Shown in pieces: positions 13,301 through 24,200 of a stretch of 64,000 bases of DNA. Origin of the DNA: Muricea muricata (taxonomy: Eukaryota > Cnidaria > Anthozoa > Malacalcyonacea > Plexauridae); NCBI GenBank assembly GCA_963855995.1, contig OY979721.1, positions 2,542,001 through 2,606,000 on the forward strand, given 5' to 3'. The notes under the pieces are model-generated. The model had not been told where the DNA came from. It saw only the letters and a list, made by a program, of their open reading frames with translations, and searched no databases. Numbering within the stretch: position 1 is the stretch's first letter; the number at the start of each line of letters is the position of its first letter. The position numbers and the translations under genes were made by a program.

Positions 13301-14330
13301 AACATGAATCGTATTCTTCTCAATCGATATCTGTTTCAGAAAAATATTTGTCAAGACTCGAACTAAGCTACAAGTACAACTTATTTAATTTTTTACTCAG
13401 TTTCAGGGTCATTGTCGAGTCGAACAAAGCAAGGTCAATAGCTATATATTTGTTTTCAAAATAACCTTAAATTGCTAAAATAATGTAAAATATGGAACGG
13501 ATAGGTCCCAGGGGACAAAACGTTTGAGATTTTGATTTTTAGTTTCGTTGAGTTTACGAGATGCCACTGCTATTCGGAGTCTAGTTTTGTTTCGATATTA
13601 ATTCAAGTAAAGCAACTTGTGAGCCAGTACGCAAGTTATGCTAATCACTTTCCATTTTCTCAGGTTGGCGCACCATCACTCCATATCGCCAAACCCGGCC
13701 ATGCAACATCACTTACCAAATCATCCCGCCTCGCCGACCACACCGCATCACCATCCCCCACATCATCTACAGCGGTTAGAGAAGCCCTACAGCCCCCAAG
13801 GAAGCCCCGAAAGTCAACCTGGCAGCGTCTACCACTCGCCACCTCCGGGGTACACGCCAACAGAAGAGTTCGCCGCGCAAGTCTCCCCCTCTCAACCGAT
13901 GTCGATGAACGGCGTTGCGCAGGCAACTAGCCCGAGATTCGAAACGGAAGCGAGTAAGAAGACTTACATAAACCTGGCAACGCCACCGATGGAGCAAAAG
14001 GGATCCCACGAGCAAGACAAAGCTCCCTACAATATGTACGCCTCTGCCGCAACTCCGACGACGCAAACTCACGAAAAATACAACAACGGATTCGCAGCCG
14101 CGAGTGCGAATCAGATGTATCGCGCGCAAGAAGCCATGAGAGAGTCCCGACAACGGCATCCGACGGTCATCGCATGTCAGGGTGCACAGCGTTCCGCACA
14201 TCCGCACGCAAGCTCGAGCGGCCGCATCGGACCTCGCGGTGAAATGGCAGCTTTTGAACGTCTAACAGATCTCCTCTACGATGACTTGAACCGCGATGAG
14301 TTCGACGTGTACTTAAAAAAGGAAACATGA
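10313..14330 (+). CDS. SoxF: SoxF-family HMG-box transcription factor
   Basis: Sequence-specific DNA-binding transcription factor acting in the nucleus. Three exons, 10,313-10,557, 12,217-12,537 and 13,664-14,330, join in phase to 410 aa, close to vertebrate SOX17 (about 414). The HMG box (about residues 27-100) has [35 protein letters not shown] and HPNYRY. SKMLGK favours SoxF over SoxE (SKTLGK). An intron interrupts the box within the Arg codon of ER-LR, a split also known in other Sox groups. The middle is Pro-, His- and Ser-rich, as in transactivation regions. Near the C-terminus, NRDEFDVYL matches the SoxF motif (EF-D/E-x-YL) linked to beta-catenin binding in vertebrates. The start is the first Met after a splice acceptor ending at 10,291; an upstream non-coding exon is likely. 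RPMNSFMVW has Ser where most Sox proteins have Ala. The SoxF assignment is by motif, not phylogeny. Confidence 0.93.
10694..10817. mobile_element. Palindromic MITE in SoxF intron 1
   Basis: Arms of about 48 bp begin GTAATATTTCGGTTTTATTT and end in the complement (AAATAAAAGCGAAATATTAC), with few mismatches around a 25-bp centre. The element lies 136 bp after the first SoxF donor. Confidence 0.75.
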
Positions 14331-14888
14331 AATTTGTGAAGTGCTTATAACGTGTCAACAGCCACTTGAGAGAGACAAGTAGAAAAAAAAGCTGCTATGA
14401 TATGATATGTCTGCTTGATTTAGGGCGTGCTGGCCGCCTGTGTGGAAATATCGGTGGAAAATTGCGATCGCTTAGAGCCCTTATACAGTACAAATTTGTT
14501 CAATAGTGCGCTAGCAGCGATATTTTGTAAAGAGTAATTATTCAGAAGGTAGGAAAACTAGTATCCCGTGATGGCACTTAAGTTGAGGCGCGTTCGGTTT
14601 ATTCTAAGCCGTAGTTTGTGTTGCCTCGCGCGTCGTGGGCAGCGAGGGCGGGTCGTGGAGTCGTGCGACTTAGGAAACTTCACTGTCAGTCATAATCCTC
14701 AGTCCGCACCCGAAGTTTAACCTGCGACATTTTTCATGAAGCGTATCTTTTTTAGTTCTTTTGAAATACTTTGACGACAATACTATTTGAAATACATCAG
14801 AGAGGTATCCGGCTTAACATCTCTGTTTTCATTTCAAATTGTCATTGACAAACCTCAAAATACGTTTACACAAACAGCAAAGATTTTG

Positions 14889-14894
14889 AATAAA
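14889..14894 (+). terminator. Candidate SoxF poly(A) signal
   Basis: AATAAA lies 559 bp after the SoxF stop codon, on the coding strand. It is the first canonical hexamer I noticed. There is no transcript support. Confidence 0.35.
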
Positions 14895-15599
14895 ATCACA
14901 AAACATTAAAGTAAAGTCTGTTTAAACTTTAAATCTCATTGCAACTAAAGCTGCAAGTGTAGGTAGTGCAGTCAAAACCGCACGAAGGTTCTGTCATCTG
15001 CCTAAAACGATATAAACAGAATTCGACGTCTTGAACGAAGCTAGGCCCTTCTTCGAAGTGGCAACTAACTTCCCGACGTAAAGCTTTTGGTCAAAATATC
15101 GAATTCTGCTTTATCGTTTCGAGTGGTGAAATATTTTGTATCGATATCTTCATATGTTTTTGACAGGCGCTGGCACAGCGGTGCAATGCTTTAGTCTGTT
15201 AATGTTCAGTTTTCTAGTTACTGCGAACACACGACCCGCGAAGCACGAGGAGTACAGCTCAACTATAACCTCGTGAGATGGCGTGCTGACACGCAGGAAT
15301 GTCACCAGCGGAAATATCGTTGCATGGGTTGCGTCCAAAATCGGTCACATACCGAATTGTTTTTGGCGCTAAGCGAGCCCTGATGACAGCCGTCTGAGAA
15401 ATTAGATTATAACACGAGAATGTAGCACTCGCGACATTGGGAAAGAATCATCGCCATTAACTACTCTGTCATCTATCCAGCATTATCCATCAGAGCTGCT
15501 TAAGATTGCGTGCGCTGGCTTAAACTAAACAAAATTCCCTAGATGCTTTCGCCGCATGCATCTCTGCAAGCTTCCAGGGTTGTTTGATTAAAAAGCATG

Positions 15600-15740
15600 T
15601 TGTTTTGCGCAATATGCGCACTTCGACTCATGCGAAAACGCGCATACTATACAAATTTGCGCACATCATTCAAAGTTGCGCATATTATTTAAATTTGCGC
15701 GTATCATTATAATTAGGCGCGCATTAGATGCGCAAATAAT
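15600..15740. repeat. Short GCGCAT/AAATTTGCGC direct repeats
   Basis: Imperfect units of about 20 bp alternate TTTGCGCATATCATT-like blocks, with AAATTTGCGC repeated several times. This is a CpG-dense island of repeats in an otherwise AT-rich spacer downstream of SoxF. Confidence 0.6.
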
Positions 15741-16639
15741 TTGTTGTCTTATCTGCGTAAACGATCTGACAGAAACTTCAAATTATGAGCGATAATAAAC
15801 TTATCGCTTCTCCTCGCGGATTGAGTTGTGTCAACGGCAACTTTGATGTTAAAGCGCATTAAAAACTAAAATAAAAGTCTAGCGAGAGCGTGAAAACACC
15901 GACTTACATATTTCGGGTTTCTTCAAGCTTTTAAAACATGAAAAAAAAAACCTCAGCCTTTTATACTGTATTTTACACGTGAATTGATGTAAATATAATA
16001 GTGTAAATAAACTCCATGTTTTTGTGGATTGCGTCTTGTGTATGTTTCCAATTGAGCGTAGAATCCCGCGCGGCGCGCGCGGCAAATTAGACGCGTTGGA
16101 AGCGCACCGTTTTAAGTGCCGTTTCTATCCCAACCTGCTATTAATTGCGTGATACAGCGTTCACGATGGGATGATGTGCCGCGTTATTGTTACTGACAAG
16201 CAATTTCTACAGTTGCGAAACACAAACGCCGGCTTAATGTTTGTGATTAGCACTGAAAAAGATCCAAGGTTATATGCATGATGGATCGATGCATTTGCGG
16301 TTATTAATCTACGGCGTGGAAACATAAGCCCAAACCAAACAACTTTACTCCTGAGAATGCTTTTGGGTTGGGTTTGTCTGTTAATGTTGACTTTAGGCAT
16401 TAAATGGGTTGGACGAAAGTATATCCCATGCGTACCACTCCCCTAGTACCATTATTTACTGAGCGCACCTTAATGTTTTTATTGATGTTATGTGTTTATT
16501 GAGCGCTGCAGGTCGTTCACTTCATATACAAGATGACAAAAGCTTTTACGGTCAAGTTAATATGATATCGCATTAAAAAAAAGCTGGGATCATGGCTTTC
16601 ATTGTGTCTTGGTGTTATGTAATCAGGTGAAATGTTTGT

Positions 16640-16945
16640 GGCGTCACTCTGAGTTTATAACCACAACAGGCAAGCTTAAAAATATGCCTGACAGACCACG
16701 GTGACAATCAAACTCAACGCTTTCCAGCTGACATGCGCAGTCGGGTCGGTTCGAGCATGTGTTATTTGGGAACTGCGTCGATCTAGTTCCTTCGATCTTC
16801 GTCCCTTAATCTTTAATATTATCGTGATTTTTATTGCATTTTAATGTTACGTACTGTCGTAAGCTCGATGCCCATCACGGTCAGGCATATTTTTCAGCTT
16901 GTCCTGTGTGCAAATGTACTTAGAGTAACACCACAAACTTCGTAT
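16640..16945. repeat. Two SINE-like tails in opposite orientation
   Basis: A block at 16.87-16.95 kb (+) carries GGTCAGGCATATTTTTCAGC followed by AGAGTAACACCACAAAC. The complement of the same consensus lies at 16.64-16.72 kb (-). The same tail follows a tRNA-like B box at 53.2-53.35 kb, so these are probably truncated copies of one tRNA-derived SINE family. Confidence 0.6.
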
Positions 16946-18152
16946 TGCTTGAAGTAAACGATGTGGTTAAAACTGCATTCAAATTTTCTAATTTTGACGC
17001 TTTCCAGATTCGTGTATGAAACAGCATAAATGCCATATGTAGAGTAATTCTGTAATATGATAAGCAAATTCTTATCACTTTTTTTCCTTAGTGAGAAACC
17101 AACATTTTAACAAACAGGCTTGTCTTGTAAATGGCGTCTCAAGGCAGATTGCAGTTTCTTACAGTCATATGCTGGCCCAGAATTACTGTATTCATGTTCA
17201 TGTTTGCAAACCGCAAATTGCATTAAAAAGCGATTTTAAGACAGGGTGCATTCAGTTTTGAACGTTTGAATTAGGGTGCTTTAAAGCCATGACGCCTCCT
17301 CTAACTTGCTTTTCATACCATCTTAAAACATCACAAAATGAGACGTTTAAACTTCAGCTACTGTTTTGTTTTTCATCACGCTCTTCGGCGTTTCAAATCA
17401 CATTACCAAAACACTCCCCCTCAATGGCGCTTGACAAAAAAACCTTCAAAGCTTTTTAAATGTTGAAACGTCGAGAAGCCCGCGTATTTCAACACTTGAA
17501 AAGCTGAACTTTCAACCCTTTCAACTCAATGTAAGCTGCCTGCGAGTTGTTCTGCCCTTCAAGTAGGCGTACTTTGTTTGTACGCAATTTTAAACTTCAG
17601 GGAAGTCGTTGGAACGTTGTCAAAATTGCTGAGATTACATTGCACAAGTCCTCCATGAGTAAATTCTTAGTGTTCAAAATGTTCACTAAATCTGTTATTA
17701 ATATTCATAGTCAGTTTCTTCCAAGATTTCCTAAAAATTATGCTGTAATCATAGAAATTCAAGTACATGAGATTTAAAAGCTTAGTCTTTAGGGATTTAG
17801 TCACGAGTTAAGTTGTATCTCTTGGGCTCCAATATACACTTTAATTCATAATATCTCCAAGTATCTCTTATCCATCCTCAAGTACCCCCAAATATCCCTA
17901 AATACCCCTACATATTCTTAAATACCCCTAAATGTCCTATTGATTCTAAAAAAACCCGCAATACTTTATTCATGAAAAATTTGTTTTTCGATCCAGTAAA
18001 AGTAAAAGTCTTCCAAGCTTATTCCAGCAACTCATTTATTAAAAACATTTCATAGCGTTGTCTGCATAACAGTCAACCTCAGCGTGGCAAGGTAAAACCA
18101 ATAGCTATAATCCGTGTCCCAAACCCGCGTCCGCCTTTTTATTTACTTTTTT

Positions 18153-18823
18153 AAAGTGTCTTTGAAACGAAATTTTGTCCGATATTTTGTTGATTGCATT
18201 GCAAAGATTAGTTAGAGTGACAATATAACTTCTTTGATAGAATTTTTTATTATATTTGCAAATACAGCAACTTACTTTTACTTACTTTTTCTCGCAACTT
18301 GCAATGAAATTCTACTCTTGGGAAATGTAAAATTGGCAAATACAAGATTCCAGCGCAGTTTGCTAATATATTTTTAACATACCACACATTTGTCACAAAT
18401 TTACATCTCTTAAGAGTAGAATTACGTTGCAAGTTGCAAGAAAAATTGCACCGTGTGACAGGGCCTTTACACAGCCACCGACGTCACACTGTATAACAAG
18501 TGTCTATGAGATTCCTCGTTTCGTAACATATAACAACGTAAAATAATCAAAACTACACTTGCATGTGCGCATGCTATGACTAACATACAGGTCTGGAAAT
18601 TTATGTGTAATATTTTAACTACTTTTTAAATAAACAGAGCTTTTTGAAAAGTGGTTAAGTTATGCAGAATGACGTCGGTAATTGTGTTATTTTCGTACCA
18701 AATAAGTTATCTCGACAAGGAAGACAGTTCTATCAAAGAAGTTTATTCAGTGTCATTTTAATTGATCTTTGCAATGCAATCGAAAAAACGTTAAATAAAA
18801 TTTCGTTTCATAAACACTTGAAG
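18153..18823. mobile_element. Non-autonomous element with about 85-bp inverted repeats
   Basis: The left arm (18,153-18,241) contains GAAACGAAATTTTGTCCGAT, GATTGCATTGCAAAGAT and CTTCTTTGATAGAA. The right arm (18,728-18,823) is its imperfect complement. A second inner inverted pair (around CTCGCAACTTGCAATG) lies between. No transposase frame is present. Confidence 0.65.
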
Positions 18824-20005
18824 CGAAACCGCGTCAAACGTGCTACGAGCATATCACGAACATATAAAAGACCAAGAATCCGGCCTTGCAGATTGAAAGC
18901 TTTGAGATGATGAATTCACTGATGAAGATCCGAGCTTACGGATCGAAAGTTTTGCGATAATAAATTTACGTGGTGCTTCCACAAAATTATACTTTGATTT
19001 GATTATCAATTGCACTTTTTATGCGGGTTTGCCCTAAAGCTATTCTTGGTTTGCACATGACGTCATTTCGTGTCACTGGGCGCCATCTTGGTTGACTTTG
19101 CAGATTACTTCAGCTGTTTACAGCGAAGTACTTATGTCAATTTGCTATTTCATCGTTAGTTTTAGCGTATCATGAATGATACTTTAAAGATGTATGGCTC
19201 GATAGGATCAGAAATAATGAATAGGTACTTTGTGGTTGCCACGTGTTTCAAAACGTCAACCAAGATGGCGTCGATTGCAAACTATCAATTGCGTCAATGC
19301 GAGGCTTGGTGGCGAGGAAGATAGCCTGACGGAAAATCTGCAGAAATGCTACCGCAGCTGAGTGTGGCGCATAATCGTTGGCGACTGGGGAGAGAGCATA
19401 TTCATATGTGCAAACATGGCAAAAATGCCACGGACTGGTTACAACTTGTCAACAAGTTAAAACCAGTCTGTGTCAACAGCACGCTTGTTCCAACAAGCTT
19501 ATGATTTTGCCATTTGGGAACTTGTTACAACTTGTTGAAACAACTTGCAGCAAGCCTGCGGATAATGCGCTTTGGTATTGAGAAATTTCATTTTGTTTTG
19601 GCAAATGTCAGCATTATTACATTGGTAAGTTGTGGTTATTCTTCGTTACTGTAACGATCCAACACCGAATTAGCTTCTTCGCCAACATTTACATTATGGA
19701 GGATACAAGTATCCAGGCAGGCCATTTTTATAAGTACAATTTCTCAATGATCGAAAAACTGGAGATCGAACAAAATAATCACCGAAGTTCTGACAATCAA
19801 CTGAAAAAAATCTGCTGACATCTTGGAACAGACTTGTCGTCAACAAGCTGTCGCAAGGCGTGCTAACGCATCCTGTTATCGGCTTGTTGATCAAGTCTGC
19901 TGCTAGATGTCGACAGGCTTGCTGTAGCTTGTTCGTTTTTGACTGTGTATTTGTGCTCTGCACAACTAATTTCTTTCGAAATTGATTGTCTCCCACCCGC
20001 TTTTA

Positions 20006-20810
20006 TAGCCTGCGAAGCAGGCGCTCTCGGGCTTAAAGGGGGAGATTGAAAGAGCGCCTGCCGCCATCCGCCCGTATTTTCGATTTTTTTCGTTCGGAGG
20101 CTACGAAAAAATCCCATTGGCTGGTGAAACGATTGTAGTTAATTGACGATGGGTATTATTTTTGTAACACAATGGGCATTTTTTTTGTAACACAATGGGT
20201 ATTATTTTTGTAACACAATAGGTATTATTTTTGCAACACAATGGGTATTATTTTTGTAAACACGTTTTCCCGCGAAATGTATAATAATCTCGCCGGCCTA
20301 ATAATAGAATGCGCTGTGATTGGTCAGTCGTTGAAAGGTTAGACCAGTGAACTCTATAGATACTGGGACGATAACTCCAGATAAAAACCCTACGTTTGGG
20401 TGAAGCCAAGATGGTGGCAACAACTACAAATGTCGTAAACAGTCTTAGTACTATTTTCCCGAGGTATTTGCTATTTTTAAAAAGACTGTATCGCAAACTA
20501 GATTATAAGTTCATAAACCATACAATTACCTCTTAAATCAAAATAAAAACATCAAATATTGGTACATTCCCAGAAGAATGGTGTCAACCGCGCCGAGAGA
20601 AACAATAGAAAAGGACTGAACTTGATAACCTATTGATAACCAATTTGGCTTTAAAGATGGCGGCCAAGTTATCGTTCCAGTCTAATTTAGAGTTAACTCG
20701 GTTAGACATCATTAATAAATGGGCGTGTTTCAAATTACGGTAGGATAGCGGCAGGCGCTCTTTCATTCCCCCCCCCCCCTAAAGCCCGAGAGCGCCTGCT
20801 TCGCAGGCTA
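20006..20810. mobile_element. DNA transposon relic with long TIRs (TAGCCTGCGAAGCAGGCGCT)
   Basis: The left end TAGCCTGCGAAGCAGGCGCT followed by CTCGGGCTTAAAGGGGG matches the complement of the right end almost perfectly. The match extends through a second block (GAAAGAGCGCCTGCCGCC), giving arms of about 60 bp. The ends are themselves hairpins (GCCTGCGAAGCAGGC). No transposase is seen, and no clear target duplication was identified. A 24-bp tandem repeat lies inside. Confidence 0.8.
20155..20262. repeat. 24-bp minisatellite inside the 20-kb element
   Basis: About five copies of a unit containing GGGTATTATTTTTGTAACAC and AATG lie immediately inside the left arm of the element at 20.01-20.81 kb. 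Confidence 0.85.
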
Positions 20811-21196
20811 CAGTTTTTACTGTATTATCGCCCGATATCCGTCACTGCTAATCCACAGGCCTTTCGGTGCGGGTGAGGGAAATTTGCGGGTGGGAAATTT
20901 GAGAATCAGGAAAGTGACGGCGAGCGACCCGCAAACTTTCTCCTCGCCCGCAACTAGCGCCAGCCCTAAAATTTGGCGGTTGCCCTAACCAGCAAAACGC
21001 TCGCGGAAAAGGTAGCTCTCAGCACGTTAATTCGAAATCAGATTATAGTTTGGCTGCTTGTCGCGTGCGAATTAAAAATAGATTTTTAGAACTATACGGA
21101 TGAATGAGGTGATATTCGATTGCTGGCAGAGAAATTTTTAAATACTTCTCTGAGTGTCATGTCATGTGATGTGTATGTATGTGACTTCCTGTGACG

Positions 21197-21249
21197 TCAT
21201 ACGGATGTCTCTTGTCCGTCGCTGTCGTCATCTTGTGACTTTTCTTGTT
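21197..21249 (-). CDS. DGK terminal exon with PDZ ligand ETSV
   Basis: After the acceptor CATTTTTCCAG, two bases complete the split codon left by the 21,818 donor. The frame then reads [17 protein letters not shown] and a stop. ETSV is a class I PDZ ligand (S/T-x-V), equivalent to the ETAV that ends vertebrate DGK zeta and iota and binds syntrophin-type PDZ proteins. Length and position match. An alternative end, reading through the 21,818 donor into satellite DNA, would give a short unrelated tail. Confidence 0.85.
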
Positions 21250-24200
21250 CTGGAAAAATGATATTTGTATTTTTTGAATCATACGCCTGATACAGTAGCT
21301 TAGCTCGGTTCTTTCGAGATGTCCAGTAAGGACTAGCTCTTCTTAATAGTGTTACAACACGAGGAAACCTAAACTAAACTAACTTTATTTATACTGGATA
21401 GCTCTATCAGTTCTAAACTGTTCTTCCCAAAGATCCAGTAAGGATAATCTCTTATTGATCCAGTGTTACTACAGGAGGAAACCTAAACTAAACTAACTTT
21501 ATTTCTGCTGGATAGCTATATCAGTTTTAGACTTTTCTTCCCAAAGGTCCAGTAAGGATCATCTCTTATTGATCCAGTGTTACTACACGAGGAAACCTGA
21601 ACTAAACTAACTTTATTCATGCTGGATAACTCTATCAGTTCTAAACTGTTCTTTCTAGAGGCTCAGTGAGGATCATCTCTTATTGGTCCCGTGTTACTAC
21701 ACGAGGAAACCTAAACTAAATTAACTTTATTTATACTGGGTAGTTCTATCAATTCTAAACTGTCTTCCCAGAGGTCCATCATAAGTGCGAGAGTCAACAC
21801 TGGCTCAACATACGTACCATTCAAATAATTTGCTAATTTATCATTTCCCATTTCAATCGCAATCATGGCTGCTGTATTCCCCTGAAAAAACACAAAGATT
21901 AATGGTTTTTCTTAGCTGCAAACCCCCCCCCCCCCCCCCCCGCAGCACACATATAGGAATCCTGTCTCATCCACTTGCCAATAGGACGAGTTCGTACTGC
22001 TTGTTCCAAACTGAATAAGATCAACAAACTTATACTACAACTTTTTTCAACAACTTGGTATCGTCGATACAACTTGTTTAAAAGTTGTGAATGACAACCT
22101 TGTAGGATGTAGCAACTTAATTTATGCCATACATATAGAGTTTACGCGAAGTAAAAGGGTGAAATAAAAATCGTATTTTCATTGTGGAGAAGCGAATCAG
22201 CGTTTTCATTGGCCGTACGATTTTTTTCACTAGTGAAAATTTATCGTATCAGCATTTTGATTGGCTATACGGTTTTTCTCACTAGTGAAGAAAGTCCTAT
22301 TATTATTTTGCTCACAACATGGCCGCCGTGTTGGGGAAGGAGCGAAAGGGTATTTGGCTTTTACGTCTAAAAGAAGAAGAGTTTCCTCACTAAAAAACAT
22401 GAAACAGAAAGAAGAACAGCTTTGACTCACTATTTAGGCCAAATAACGGAGAAACAAATAGTATGATTCTGTTTTGAGAGTTCAATATTTTGTTTCGACA
22501 TTGTTCGCCTTTGACAGGTTTCCAGTTTTAAAATAATCTCTATATGTTTGGCATAAACAAATTACTGCATGGTTGGCTCGTTTGTACGATTTTTATTATG
22601 CACTTGTTGCGAAAGTTTGCTTTACTCACTCGTTCGCTGCGCTCACTCATTCGTTTAGCAATCTTTCACAACTCGTGCATAAAAATCGTACGCACTCGCC
22701 AACCATGCAGTAATCTTTATAAAATAACAACATCGCTACAATTCGTTGAAAATCCTGCTGCAAGTCTGTTGTGAACACCTATTGTTGACAAGTTTCAGAT
22801 GACACAAGGTTTTCCATATTTTTTCTATTCACATTTTTACAAACGTCTCTCACGTTGTAATCTTTTCTTGCGATATCAGCCCCAGCGTGCACTAAGGTCG
22901 TGCAAATTGATGGCTGTCGAAATATGGCAGCTTTGTGTAAGGCTGTTTGTCCCCTACAAATGCAAGCGAACCAAATTAGACTATACAGAGGATAGTTAGC
23001 GGCTCTTCACTCGATGTTGGATAATTTCTACAAGGTAAATTTGTCTCAATTCGAGTGGAAATCATATGTCGAAATCCAAGCCGGAAACAGTTGAGAGAAA
23101 TTCATCATCAACTATATAGGTCCTCCGCAGGAATCCAACCAACGCCTTTGTAATAGCGGTGTAATACTCTGACTACCAACCTACGCTGGTAGCTAAATGT
23201 TTTTTAGCGAAGGGTAGCAATGTCTGCGAATTGTTCGGGGGCAAATAATTTTGTAAATAAATTATGAGGTGTGAGTAACGGGTAATTATGAGGTTTACAC
23301 ATGTCAAAATTCAAGCCGGGAATAAGGGTTCATAAATTCTTCTCACTTGAATTTCGACATAAATATGACTTCCAGTCGAGATTAAAACACATTTACCATC
23401 CAGGAATTATCTACTCAGTGCAGTGGCGAAGCCAGCCCGACTATTTACTCCTGCTATGTTAATTTTTTAGAGTTAATGGCGTGTAAAAACAATCAATTTC
23501 TAAAGAAATGAATTATGATAGAATTATCGCTAACAATTGAAATTTACATAGCAGGAGTAAAAAATCGGGCTGGCTTCGCCACTGACTCAGTGTGGACGGT
23601 TTTGCGTTGCCGAATGCCTCTAAATACTTACGTGTCGTCAACTTGGTTCAAAGCTGAAACACTCACTAAAAAGATACGCAGAAAATATGTATTCTCGTTC
23701 TTAGAAATATGCAACATTACGCTATGGTTCAATGTAATATGCACAGATCTTACCATGCGATATGATGTATTCGACTATCTCGAATCGACCGTTGATGACT
23801 GCGTAATGCAACGGGGAACGACCGTAGATATCTGCCCGTGATAAGCTGACTCCTGACTGTTGAAAGCTTTCAACCTTGAAGATAGACGCACAACTTTAAG
23901 ACTGAGAGAGAAAGATGGTGTATCTTCGCTAGAGTCAAGTCAATGTCAAGTCAATGTCTTCACAAGAGTCAAGTCAATGTCTTCACTAGAGTCAAGTCAA
24001 TGTCTTCACCAGAGTCAAGTCAATGTCTTCACTAGAGTCAAGTCAATATCTTCACTAGAGTCAAGTCAATGTCTTCACCAGAGTCAAGTCAATGTCTTCA
24101 CTAGAGTCAAGTCAATGTCTTCACTAGAGTCAAGTCAATGTCTTCACTTGTCTTCACTACAGTCAAGTCAATGTCTTCACTAGAATCAAATCAATGTCTT

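Larger units (their letters stand above)
14331..21196. other. Convergent spacer between SoxF and the DGK gene
   Basis: SoxF (+) and DGK (-) end toward each other here. Apart from possible 3' UTRs, only repeats are seen: a GCGC-rich run (15.60-15.74 kb), SINE-like tails (16.6-16.95 kb), an inverted-repeat element (18.15-18.82 kb), TTGT/ACAA-rich repeats (19.42-19.94 kb) and a long-TIR element (20.01-20.81 kb). No protein-coding exon is recognised. Confidence 0.6.

Noticed and set aside
13660..14207. Antisense frames of 88 and 143 codons
   Set aside because: Shadows of SoxF exon 3, which has matching family motifs on the plus strand.
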